Shown piece by piece: positions 6,773 to 13,473 of a stretch of 16,738 bases of DNA. This DNA is from SLRI01 sp036796215. GTDB lineage: Bacteria; Pseudomonadota; Alphaproteobacteria; Geminicoccales; Geminicoccaceae. Every line of letters begins with the position of its first letter. Within the stretch, counting starts at the first letter, position 1. The stretch lies in the NCBI GenBank assembly GCA_036796215.1, contig DAIRDJ010000084.1, positions 1 through 16,738 on the forward strand, in the 5' to 3' direction. Below the pieces are notes generated by a model. It was not told the DNA's origin, did not search any database, and saw nothing but the letters and a program-made list of their open reading frames with translations. The translations under genes were made by a program, and so were the position numbers.

Positions 6773-8192
6773 CGCTTCCTGGCCGGCTGCGGCCGCCGAA
6801 GGGCAGGCAGCGAACAGCGAGGCGGCGCCCGGCGACGACGTAGAGGGCGAGGTTCCAGGCGACGAGGCTCACCCCGGTGGCGACGGCGGCGCCTTCGATG
6901 CCGAAGCGTGGGATCAGCAGCGCGTTCAAGGCGATGTTGAGCACGGCGGTGATGCCGACGGTCACCCCAGTGACCCGCTCGTGGCCGGTCATGATGAGCA
7001 GGATCGCCACCGCGCCGAAGACGCTGGTGAGCAGGTGGCCGAGGCAGAGCAGCCGAAGGGCGGTGGCAGCAGCCACGAAATCGTCGCCGAAGAGGCGCAG
7101 GAACGGCACCGCTCCGGCGACCAGGACGAGCCCGCCCGGCAGCATCAGCAAGACGATCCAGCGGCAGCTCTGCCGGACCGCCCGCTGCAGCGCCGCCCGG
7201 TCATCCGCGGCGTGAATGCCGGAGAAGAGCGGCGCGAAGGTCGCGGCCACCGCCAGGACGACGAAGCCGAGCACCGCCGCACCACGGTTGGCGGCACTGT
7301 AGAGGCCGACCGCATCGGCGTCGGTGAGCCAGCCGAGCATCAGCGTGTCGGTCTGGTTGTGGACCACATACATGCTGCCGACGAGCAGCATCGATGCCGC
7401 AGCACCGAGCCAGCGGCGCCGGTCGAAGGCGGGTGTCGCCCGGCGCATCGCCGCCGGCACGCGCCGGGCGAAGAGCCAGGAGCCGAAGAGATATGCCGCG
7501 AGATTTGCCGCGGCGAATGCGAGCATCGCCTGCTCGGCGGTCAGCCGCTCGGCCACAATCAGGTGCGCCATGCCGAGCAGAAGGACGAGGCAGACGGGCC
7601 GCAGCAGCGTCTCCGGCACCTGGCCGACGACGACGTGGCTCAACCCCTGCAGCGCATGCTGGCGCAGCCGGGCCAGGGCGAAGAACGGCAGTGACAGGAG
7701 GGCCAGCCAAAAGACCCGCACGCTCTCGCCGGGAGGGCTCGCCGCCAGCGACCAGGCGACCCCGGCGGCAAGACCGGCAACCACGATCGTGGCGACGACC
7801 ACGAAGCGATTGCTGAAGCGGACGAGTCCACGCGCGGCGGGCCAGTCCTTCAGGGCACGAGCAGCGGCGAGTTCGCGGGTCAACACGCCCTCGAGGCCGA
7901 ACGCGGCCGGGATGACCAGGACGTTGAGCCAGGCCAGGGCGTACATGTAATGGCCGAAACCGGTCGTGCCGAGGAGCCGGGCGAGGACGATCACCGAGAG
8001 ATAGGCGAGCGCCACCCCGGCCACGCGCAGCCCGAGACTGCCGAGCACGCCACGCGCGACGAAGGTCGAAAGCGGCCCGCCGGCACCGAGCCGCTGCCGA
8101 AGGCGTCCGAAGCGACCCGCCGGATGGCTGGTGACGGGCACCCCCATGGCCAGGGTCGCCGCCCCGAGCGACGGTTGGATCGGCCCGCTCAC
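6756..8192 (-). CDS. wzx: Wzx-type lipid-linked repeat-unit flippase
   Basis: Oligosaccharide flippase of the MOP superfamily, which moves the undecaprenyl-linked repeat unit across the inner membrane. The protein is almost wholly hydrophobic, with about 12-14 predicted membrane segments. It carries family-like stretches such as LGTTGFGHYMYALAWL near the N-terminus, NQTDTLMLGWL and GLYSAANRG in the middle, and LNALLIPRFGIEGAA near the end. I prefer GTG 8192 (478 residues) because it overlaps the upstream gene stop as GTGA, matching the ATGA pattern elsewhere in the operon. However, it lacks a good Shine-Dalgarno sequence. ATG 8147 (463 residues) is the alternative. A tail of charged residues (GRSRPGSDDAER) ends the protein. 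As the only flippase in the window it marks the locus as Wzx/Wzy-dependent rather than ABC- or synthase-dependent. Confidence 0.85.
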   Translation of the reverse strand: MSGPIQPSLGAATLAMGVPVTSHPAGRFGRLRQRLGAGGPLSTFVARGVLGSLGLRVAGVALAYLSVIVLARLLGTTGFGHYMYALAWLNVLVIPAAFGLEGVLTRELAAARALKDWPAARGLVRFSNRFVVVATIVVAGLAAGVAWSLAASPPGESVRVFWLALLSLPFFALARLRQHALQGLSHVVVGQVPETLLRPVCLVLLLGMAHLIVAERLTAEQAMLAFAAANLAAYLFGSWLFARRVPAAMRRATPAFDRRRWLGAAASMLLVGSMYVVHNQTDTLMLGWLTDADAVGLYSAANRGAAVLGFVVLAVAATFAPLFSGIHAADDRAALQRAVRQSCRWIVLLMLPGGLVLVAGAVPFLRLFGDDFVAAATALRLLCLGHLLTSVFGAVAILLIMTGHERVTGVTVGITAVLNIALNALLIPRFGIEGAAVATGVSLVAWNLALYVVAGRRLAVRCLPFGGRSRPGSDDAER

Positions 8193-9394
8193 AGCCCGGG
8201 TCGGTCGATCGTGGCGGCGGCCGGCAGCGGGCTCAGCCGGCGGTAGAGGGCGCGAAACCGATCGACCATGATCTTGTCGGCGAAGTCGGCCGAGAAGCGG
8301 CGCCGTGCCGCCACCTGGCAGTCGCGTCGCCGCTCGGGATCGACGATCAGCGCGCGCAGCGCCAGGGTCAGGGCCGCGGTGTCGCCGGGCGGCGTCAGTA
8401 GCCCGTTCTCGCCGTCGCTGACGGCATCGCCGATGGCGCCGGCGCGGGTCGAGACGATGGCGAGGCCGTGCGCCATGCCTTCGAGAATGGCCATCGGCAG
8501 GCCCTCCTGGTACGAGGGCAGGACGAGGATGTCGGCCTCGCGCATCAGCGCGCCGACCGCGGCCGCCGCCACCCAGCCGGTGAACCGGCAACGCCCGGCA
8601 ATGCCCAGCCTTTCGGCCCGCGCGGTCATGCCGGCGACATCACCGTCGCCCGCCAGCGTCAGCGACCAGTCGAGCGACGCCATGGTCGGGTCGGCCAGGG
8701 CATCGAGCAGCACCGGCGTGCCCTTGCGCTCGCCCAGCCGGCCGACGAAGAGCAGCCGACAGGTGCCGGAGACGGGCCTGGCTGCCGGCGGCCCCGGATC
8801 GGCCACCCCATTGGGAATGACCACGACCCGTTCGGCATCGAGCCCGACGCGATCGCGAAAGAACCCCTGCCAGTACGCCCCCAGGGCGACCACCGCGTCG
8901 GCCCGGCGCAGCGTCTGCCGCACCAGCCACCGGCCGAGGCCGGGCAGCCGCGCCCAGAGCGAGTCGAGGTCGGCCGCGGCCGAGTGAACCACGACTCGGG
9001 CACCGAGTGCCCGGCCGAGCCAGATGAAGAGCCCCTTGCGCGGGACGCTGCCGCCGCCCGCCATGTGGAGGTGGACAATGGCGAGCCGGCCGGCGAGGCC
9101 CGAGCGCAGCACCGTGCTCAAGGCGGCAAGCAGCCCGACGAGCGAGCCCGGTGCGAAGCCCAGCTTCCACTCGTGCGGCCAGGGATCGACGACGACCAGC
9201 CGCAGCGGGTCGTCGGCGGCGGGCCAGCCGGCCACCAGGGTGCGCACGACGCTGCCCATGCCGCCGCGCTGTCCGAGGCCACCGGGCGAAAGGAACAGCA
9301 CCTCGTGTCGACCAGGGGCCGCTGCGGCGATCGACGGTGCTGCCGCCGGCACGGCGGCCGGGCCGCGCCCGTTGTTCAAACTGTCAGCAGGCAT
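8189..9394 (-). CDS. GT4-type (GT-B) glycosyltransferase, first gene of the minus operon
   Basis: 401 residues, starting at ATG 9394 behind a strong AGAGGTGA box (9404-9411) with 9-base spacing. After an Ala/Pro-rich, probably disordered N-terminus it shows FLSPGGLGQRGGMGSVV (donor loop), VHLHMAGGGS, VVIPNGVADPG, then LLFVGRLGERKGTPVLLDAL opening the second Rossmann domain. The EX7E pair is in QEGLPMAILEGMAHG (E297, E305). These are standard GT4 features, so a retaining transfer from a nucleotide sugar is expected. It leads the operon and is separated from the divergent phosphotransferase gene by a 441-bp AT-rich spacer that must contain its promoter. Substrate is unknown. Confidence 0.88.
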   Translation of the reverse strand: MPADSLNNGRGPAAVPAAAPSIAAAAPGRHEVLFLSPGGLGQRGGMGSVVRTLVAGWPAADDPLRLVVVDPWPHEWKLGFAPGSLVGLLAALSTVLRSGLAGRLAIVHLHMAGGGSVPRKGLFIWLGRALGARVVVHSAAADLDSLWARLPGLGRWLVRQTLRRADAVVALGAYWQGFFRDRVGLDAERVVVIPNGVADPGPPAARPVSGTCRLLFVGRLGERKGTPVLLDALADPTMASLDWSLTLAGDGDVAGMTARAERLGIAGRCRFTGWVAAAAVGALMREADILVLPSYQEGLPMAILEGMAHGLAIVSTRAGAIGDAVSDGENGLLTPPGDTAALTLALRALIVDPERRRDCQVAARRRFSADFADKIMVDRFRALYRRLSPLPAAATIDRPGL

Positions 9395-9631
9395 CTCGGC
9401 CCGTCACCTCTATGGTCGCTCGTCGGCGGCTTCAGAATAGCGCCGACCGGGGCCGCCGTCTCCCCATCGCCTCGCGAGCCGCCGCGCTCGTCGGTCCATC
9501 ATCCGATGCGCTTCGCCCGAGTTCTGGCGGCCGCCAACAGCCCAGCCGGGATTTCGACGCTGGCGCACTGACTAATCGAGAATTTCGCGGCTGGGAAGAC
9601 TGATCCGGCAGCACCAGCACCGGGTCATCAA

Positions 9632-9660
9632 AAAATATACTTCGGTCTTTGTAGATACAA
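9632..9660 (-). promoter_or_regulatory. Possible promoter for the minus-strand glycosyltransferase operon
   Basis: Read on the minus strand, TTGTAT (9660-9655) and TATTTT (9637-9632) are 17 bases apart, resembling -35 and -10 boxes. They lie about 235 bases ahead of the first ATG. An alternative -10, TATATT, gives a short 15-base spacer. The match is moderate only. Confidence 0.3.
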
Positions 9661-9696
9661 CTCCCCTGATTTGTTTTTTTAGCTGCCAGGTAGGAC

Positions 9697-9741
9697 GATA
9701 ATTTCCAGTTCGCTTAAAAGGGGAGGTTTTTCCAATTGACT
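9697..9741 (+). promoter_or_regulatory. Possible promoter elements for the phosphotransferase gene
   Basis: GATAAT at 9697-9702 is a good -10-like hexamer, preceded by a T-rich stretch rather than a clear -35 box. TTGACT at 9736-9741 is a good -35-like hexamer, but nothing resembling a -10 sits 16-18 bases after it. Either could belong to the plus-strand promoter. I cannot choose between them. Confidence 0.25.
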
Positions 9742-9805
9742 TTCTTGCGATGACCAATCATCCACCATACTGCATGGGGTCGAGCCGTGTTGGTGATCAT
9801 CATCT

Positions 9806-9818
9806 GACAAAAATTGTC
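9806..9818. promoter_or_regulatory. Operator-like dyad GACAA-aaa-TTGTC
   Basis: Perfect 5-base arms around a 3-base A spacer end 17 bases before the ATG of the phosphotransferase gene. This is close enough to overlap the transcript start or the ribosome-binding region. A repressor site is possible; function is inference. Confidence 0.3.
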
Positions 9819-9835
9819 GTCCTGCGACTGGCTGC

Positions 9836-11278
9836 ATGTTGAGCGAGCAATTGGCTTTTCCCGCCGAGCGGGGCGCGCGCCTGACAAGGGCGATCTGGCT
9901 GCATCTCGGCACACCGAGCCTGCTACGCGCTGTCGATGTGCTGATCCTGCTGCTCGCGAGCATCGTTGCGATGTGGGCGCGCTTCGAGCGCCTCGACGAA
10001 TTCAGCACCTTCGGTCCTTATGCGATCCTTACCGGATTGCTGCTTGCCGTCAACATTCTGCCGCTGTTTCGCGTCTATCGCCCGGCCATGCTCTTCGGTT
10101 TGCCGGCGATGCTGCGGGTCGCCGCCGCCTGGGGCATGGTCATTCTCATCCTGATCGCCGTTGGCTACGCCACCGGGACTGCCGCCGACATATCGCGTAT
10201 CTGGGTCGCTTTGTGGCTCGGCTTCGGCGTGGTCGGCCTTGTCGGCTGGCGCGGGATCTGCCGCTGGCTGAATGACGGCTCGGTTGCGGCTGCCGGCCCG
10301 GGCCGCTCGATCGCGGTGCTCGGGAGCGGGCTACTGGCTGCGAAAATGGCCGGGGAGCTGCGGCTGAACAGCGATCGCCGATGCCGCCTCTTCGGCGTCT
10401 TCGGCGAACCCCACGAAGCGGCGACGCCGGGCAGCATTAGCGGTCGAAGCGTCGACGACCTGATCACGCATTGCCGGGCGCGCCGTGTCGACGAGATCGT
10501 TATCGCGGCCGACGGCAGCGACCCCGAACGCCTGACGAGTTGGATCTCGCGGCTGCGCCAGCTGCCGGTCGATATCGCCATCCTGCCCGCCGTGACCGAT
10601 GGTGTGGCGCCGCTGCGCGAGATCCGCCAGCTCGGTTCTCTGCAGGTGATCGGCATCGCGGAACGGCCGCTCGGCGGCAGCAAGGGGCTCCTGAAGCGGG
10701 CAGTAGACATCGTCACCGCGAGCCTTGTCATCGTGCTCACGGCGCCGCTCTCGGCCCTGATCGCAATCGCCATCAAACTGGACAGTCGCGGCCCGGTATT
10801 TTTCCGTCAGACCCGCTACGGCTTCAACGACGAGCTGATCGAGGTCCTGAAGTTCCGCACCATGCGGGTCGACCAGCCTGCCGAGCGGACGGGCGAGCTG
10901 CGCCAGGCGTCGCACGCCGACCCGCGAATCACCCGGGTGGGCAGCTTGCTGCGCCGCTCCAGCCTGGACGAGCTGCCGCAGTTCTTGCAGGCGCTGACCG
11001 GATCGATGTCCGTTGTCGGCCCCAGGCCCCATGCCGTCGCCCATCATCACAAGTATTCGAATCTGATTCACTCCTACCAGGCCCGGCATCGTGTCAAGCC
11101 GGGTATTACCGGCTGGGCGCAGGTCCATGGCTGGCGCGGCGAGACCTCGACACTGTACATGATGCAGCAGCGCGTCGAGCATGATCTGTACTACATCGAC
11201 AACTGGTCGATTTGGCTCGACCTCAAAATCATCTTTCTGACGATTTTCAGCAGCAAGGCACACAAGAATGCCTACTGA
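9836..11278 (+). CDS. Polyprenyl glycosylphosphotransferase (WcaJ/GumD-like initiator)
   Basis: Transfers a hexose-1-phosphate, most often glucose-1-phosphate, to undecaprenyl phosphate and so starts the repeat unit. 480 residues with the long-form architecture. There are four N-terminal membrane segments (about residues 29-50, 62-80, 91-113 and 118-140), a CoA-binding-like Rossmann domain (IAVLGSGLLAAKMAGEL), then a fifth hydrophobic segment near 284-305. The catalytic domain follows, with GPVFFRQTRYG, KFRTM (K339), LRRSSLDELPQ (D378-E379), SVVGPRP and PGITGWAQV. The C-terminus ends in the family-typical Lys/Ala-rich tail. The ATG has only a weak Shine-Dalgarno. It heads a plus-strand unit with the GT26 and wzy genes downstream. 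The family is certain; glucose as substrate is an inference from WcaJ/GumD/PssY-type relatives. Confidence 0.93.
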   Translation: MLSEQLAFPAERGARLTRAIWLHLGTPSLLRAVDVLILLLASIVAMWARFERLDEFSTFGPYAILTGLLLAVNILPLFRVYRPAMLFGLPAMLRVAAAWGMVILILIAVGYATGTAADISRIWVALWLGFGVVGLVGWRGICRWLNDGSVAAAGPGRSIAVLGSGLLAAKMAGELRLNSDRRCRLFGVFGEPHEAATPGSISGRSVDDLITHCRARRVDEIVIAADGSDPERLTSWISRLRQLPVDIAILPAVTDGVAPLREIRQLGSLQVIGIAERPLGGSKGLLKRAVDIVTASLVIVLTAPLSALIAIAIKLDSRGPVFFRQTRYGFNDELIEVLKFRTMRVDQPAERTGELRQASHADPRITRVGSLLRRSSLDELPQFLQALTGSMSVVGPRPHAVAHHHKYSNLIHSYQARHRVKPGITGWAQVHGWRGETSTLYMMQQRVEHDLYYIDNWSIWLDLKIIFLTIFSSKAHKNAY

Positions 11279-11321
11279 GAGCCGCCGGGCCGCCTAGCGA
11301 CCCAGCGTCGACAACGGCGCG

Positions 11322-11335
11322 CCCGCTTCGGCGGG
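11322..11335 (+). promoter_or_regulatory. cUUCGg tetraloop hairpin in the intergenic leader
   Basis: CCCGC-TTCG-GCGGG forms a perfect 5-bp stem closed by an extra-stable UUCG tetraloop. It lies 43 bases after the phosphotransferase stop and 24 bases before the chosen start of the next gene. No U-run follows, so it is not a classical terminator. It could be an RNA-stability element or a partial attenuator. Confidence 0.45.
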
Positions 11336-11359
11336 ATGTCGCCAGCAAAGGGAAACGCA

Positions 11360-12157
11360 ATGGTCGAAAAGACCGAGGTGTTCGGCGTCGCCGTCGATAT
11401 CGTCGACATGCCAGCCGCCGTCAGCCGGATCATGGCGCTCGCCGACGAGCGCAAGACGGGCCCGAGCTCGCCGGCGCTCGTCGTCACCCCCAATCTCGAC
11501 CACGCCGTCCGCCTGCGCCATGATACCGAATTCCGGGCGACCTATGCCGCCGCCGATGTCGTCCTCGCCGACGGACTACCGCTCGTGCTCGCTAGTCGCC
11601 TGGGTGGCGGCCCGCGCCTGCCCGAACGGGTCGCCGGGTCCGATCTCGTCGTCCCGCTCTGCATCGCCGCCGCGCGGCGGCGACGCTCGGTGTTCATCAT
11701 CGGCACCTCGCTCGACGTCCTGTCGATCGCTTGCCGCGGTCTGGTGAGCACCGCTCCGGGCCTCGAGATCGCCGGTGTCTATTCCCCGGGCATGGGTTTC
11801 GATGTCACGCACCCCGAGACCGAGGACGCGCTGACGATGATCAACGCCGCCCGGCCGGATCTGCTCTTCGTCGCCCTCGGCTCGCCGCGCCAGGAACTCT
11901 GGTCGACAGCGCTGCGGCATCGTCTCGACGCCGGGGCGATCGTCTGCGTCGGTGCCGCCTTCGACTTCCTCGCCGGCCGGCCGGCGCGAGCGCCGCGTTT
12001 TCTGCAGCGGCTCTGCCTCGAATGGCTGTGGCGCCTGGCGCACGACCCGGCGCGATTCGCCGAGCGCTACGGGCGCAATCTCGCCTATCTGCCGCTCCTG
12101 GTGCTCGGTCAGTTGCGCCAGCCGGCAGCGCGCCGGGCCGAAGCCGTGGCAGAATAG
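11360..12157 (+). CDS. WecB/TagA/CpsF family (GT26) glycosyltransferase
   Basis: GT26 enzymes such as TagA, WecG and GumM add the second sugar to an undecaprenyl-diphosphate-linked monosaccharide at the inner membrane. The start is ATG 11360 (265 residues) because GGGA lies 6 bases before it. An in-frame ATG at 11336 sits directly against a stable hairpin. Family motifs in order are VTPNLDH (T43, N45, D47), VVLADGLPLV (D71, matching the proposed catalytic Asp of TagA), FIIGTS, YSPGMGF, FVALGSPRQELW and VGAAFDFLAG. The C-terminal tail, FLQRLCLEWLWRLAHDP, is the amphipathic membrane-attachment helix region. Sitting directly after the initiating phosphotransferase, it very likely acts second in repeat-unit assembly. 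A GumM-like glucosyltransferase is one option, but the donor cannot be told from sequence. Confidence 0.9.
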   Translation: MVEKTEVFGVAVDIVDMPAAVSRIMALADERKTGPSSPALVVTPNLDHAVRLRHDTEFRATYAAADVVLADGLPLVLASRLGGGPRLPERVAGSDLVVPLCIAAARRRRSVFIIGTSLDVLSIACRGLVSTAPGLEIAGVYSPGMGFDVTHPETEDALTMINAARPDLLFVALGSPRQELWSTALRHRLDAGAIVCVGAAFDFLAGRPARAPRFLQRLCLEWLWRLAHDPARFAERYGRNLAYLPLLVLGQLRQPAARRAEAVAE

Positions 12158-12170
12158 CGGCAGGCGTCCC

Positions 12171-12192
12171 GGCGGCGGGTTCGCTGGCCGCC
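12171..12192 (+). repeat. Short inverted repeat between GT26 and wzy genes
   Basis: GGCGGC (12171-12176) and GCCGCC (12187-12192) can pair across a 10-base loop. In such GC-rich DNA this may be chance, and there is no T-run to suggest a terminator. Confidence 0.2.
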
Positions 12193-12211
12193 ACGAGAGG
12201 GCACCGTTCCA

Positions 12212-13450
12212 ATGTCACTGTCGCGCAACGCCGATGTCGTTCCTGCGGTCCCGACGACGGCGACCGCACCGGGCTTCATCGAGGCCCTGGTGGTGGGTTG
12301 CCTGTTGTTCAGCGGCGCCGGTCTGTTTCTCGATGTCGCGGAGCCCGAAGTCTACGACCTCTACTGGCTCGTCTTCATGGTGGCGGCCATGGGCCTCGCC
12401 TGGCAGGTGTTCGCCGGAAACCTGCTCCTGGTGCTGCTGCGCCTGCCGCTGCTCGTGGCCGTGCTGGCCCTGGCGGTGGCCTCCGTCACCTGGTCGATCG
12501 CCCCCGACCGCACGGTCAAGGTCGCAGCCGCACTCGTCGGCACGAGCCTCGTCGGGCTCTATGCCGGCTATCGCTTTCGCGGCACGGCACTGCTCGGCCT
12601 GCTTGGCAGCGTACTCTTCATGGTCCTCCTCGCCAATACCGTGGTGGCGCTGATCCCCAACGGCTACGGCACCGAGCCCTTCGACCGCGGCTACCTGCCG
12701 GCGGCCTGGAAGGGGGCGGCACGGCATCGCAACATGCTGGGCGCGCATGCGGCGCTCGGCGTCCTGCTGTCCGCCGCCGTCTGGCTGCCGCTGCCCCGCT
12801 GGCGGCTCTTCGCGATGCTCGGCGGTGGGCTCGCCATGCTCGTCCTGGTGATGGCGCAGTCGATGAGCGCGCTCGCCGCCACCGGCGTCGGCCTCGTCGT
12901 CATGCTGGCGTTCTGGCTCGGCAAGAGCCTGCGGGTGCCGACCCTGGTGATGGCCGTGGCCCTCGTCCTCGTCGGCGGGCTCGCGGCGTGGATCGCCACC
13001 GACCACCCGGGGGCGGTGGCCGAAGCGCTCGGCCGTGATCCGACGCTCACCAGCCGGGTCGACATCTGGGATGACGCCAAGTGGATCGTCCAGGCCCGGC
13101 CACTGACCGGGTTCGGCTACGGGGCGGTCTGGGCCGGCTTCGACAGCACGCCGTTCCCGCAACTGGAGACGATGCGCTGGAGCCCGCATGCGCACAACGG
13201 CTTCCTCCAACTCGCCACCGAGATCGGCGTGCCGGGCAGCGCGCTCGCGGTTCTGTTCTACCTCGCCACCCTGCTGCTCGCCATCCGCCGCTACGCCCGA
13301 GCGGCCGCGCCCGCGACCCTGCTGATGATCGGCACCGTCTGCATGGCGGTGGTCCTCAATGTCAGTGAAGCGTGGCTGTTTGCCCCCTACGAGCTGTTCT
13401 GGATGGTGTTCGTGGCCCTCGCCACGGCCGAGGCTGCCGATACCGTCTGA
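12212..13450 (+). CDS. wzy: Wzy / O-antigen-ligase-like polysaccharide polymerase
   Basis: Multi-spanning inner-membrane protein of 412 residues that would polymerise flipped repeat units on the periplasmic face. About ten hydrophobic segments are seen. The large periplasmic loop holds the typical PF04932-like features: GTEPFDRGY and KGAARHRNMLGAHAA (family pattern of an H/RxxNxxG type), then SRVDIWDDAKWIV, PLTGFGYGAVW and the HAHNGFLQL motif (H326, H328, N329). The start is ATG 12212 with a GAGAGG box 11 bases upstream. It is the third gene of the plus-strand unit, 54 bases after the GT26 gene, and ends convergent to the Wzc-type gene. A lipid-A ligase (WaaL) shares the fold, but the partners here (Wzx, phosphotransferase, Wzc-type kinase) favour Wzy. 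Confidence 0.87.
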   Translation: MSLSRNADVVPAVPTTATAPGFIEALVVGCLLFSGAGLFLDVAEPEVYDLYWLVFMVAAMGLAWQVFAGNLLLVLLRLPLLVAVLALAVASVTWSIAPDRTVKVAAALVGTSLVGLYAGYRFRGTALLGLLGSVLFMVLLANTVVALIPNGYGTEPFDRGYLPAAWKGAARHRNMLGAHAALGVLLSAAVWLPLPRWRLFAMLGGGLAMLVLVMAQSMSALAATGVGLVVMLAFWLGKSLRVPTLVMAVALVLVGGLAAWIATDHPGAVAEALGRDPTLTSRVDIWDDAKWIVQARPLTGFGYGAVWAGFDSTPFPQLETMRWSPHAHNGFLQLATEIGVPGSALAVLFYLATLLLAIRRYARAAAPATLLMIGTVCMAVVLNVSEAWLFAPYELFWMVFVALATAEAADTV

Positions 13451-13453
13451 AAA

Positions 13454-13467
13454 GACCGGGGACGGTC
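13454..13467. terminator. Possible bidirectional hairpin between convergent wzy and wzc-like genes
   Basis: GACCG-ggga-CGGTC forms a 5-bp stem right after the wzy stop, inside the 23-bp gap between two convergent genes. There is no T-tract on either side, so intrinsic termination would be weak. Confidence 0.3.
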
Positions 13468-13473
13468 CGACGC

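Larger units (their letters stand above)
9395..9835. promoter_or_regulatory. Divergent AT-rich intergenic control region
   Basis: This spacer separates two divergent transcription units (glycosyltransferase operon left, phosphotransferase unit right). No convincing gene lies in it. Bases 9630-9830 are strikingly AT-rich for this window, with an A run (9630-9635) and a T run (9674-9680). It must hold promoters for both directions. The candidate elements are listed separately. Confidence 0.6.

Noticed and set aside
6726..7694. Plus-strand frame of 322 codons opposite the flippase
   Set aside because: It is antisense to a convincing multi-spanning membrane protein and has no recognisable domain.
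9674..9680. T-run in the divergent spacer as an intrinsic terminator
   Set aside because: No GC-rich hairpin precedes it on the plus strand, and no transcription unit would be expected to end there.
11731..13038. 435-codon plus-strand frame running through the GT26 and wzy genes
   Set aside because: It overlaps two genes with clear motifs in other frames, and its Arg/Ala-rich translation is typical of an off-frame reading.
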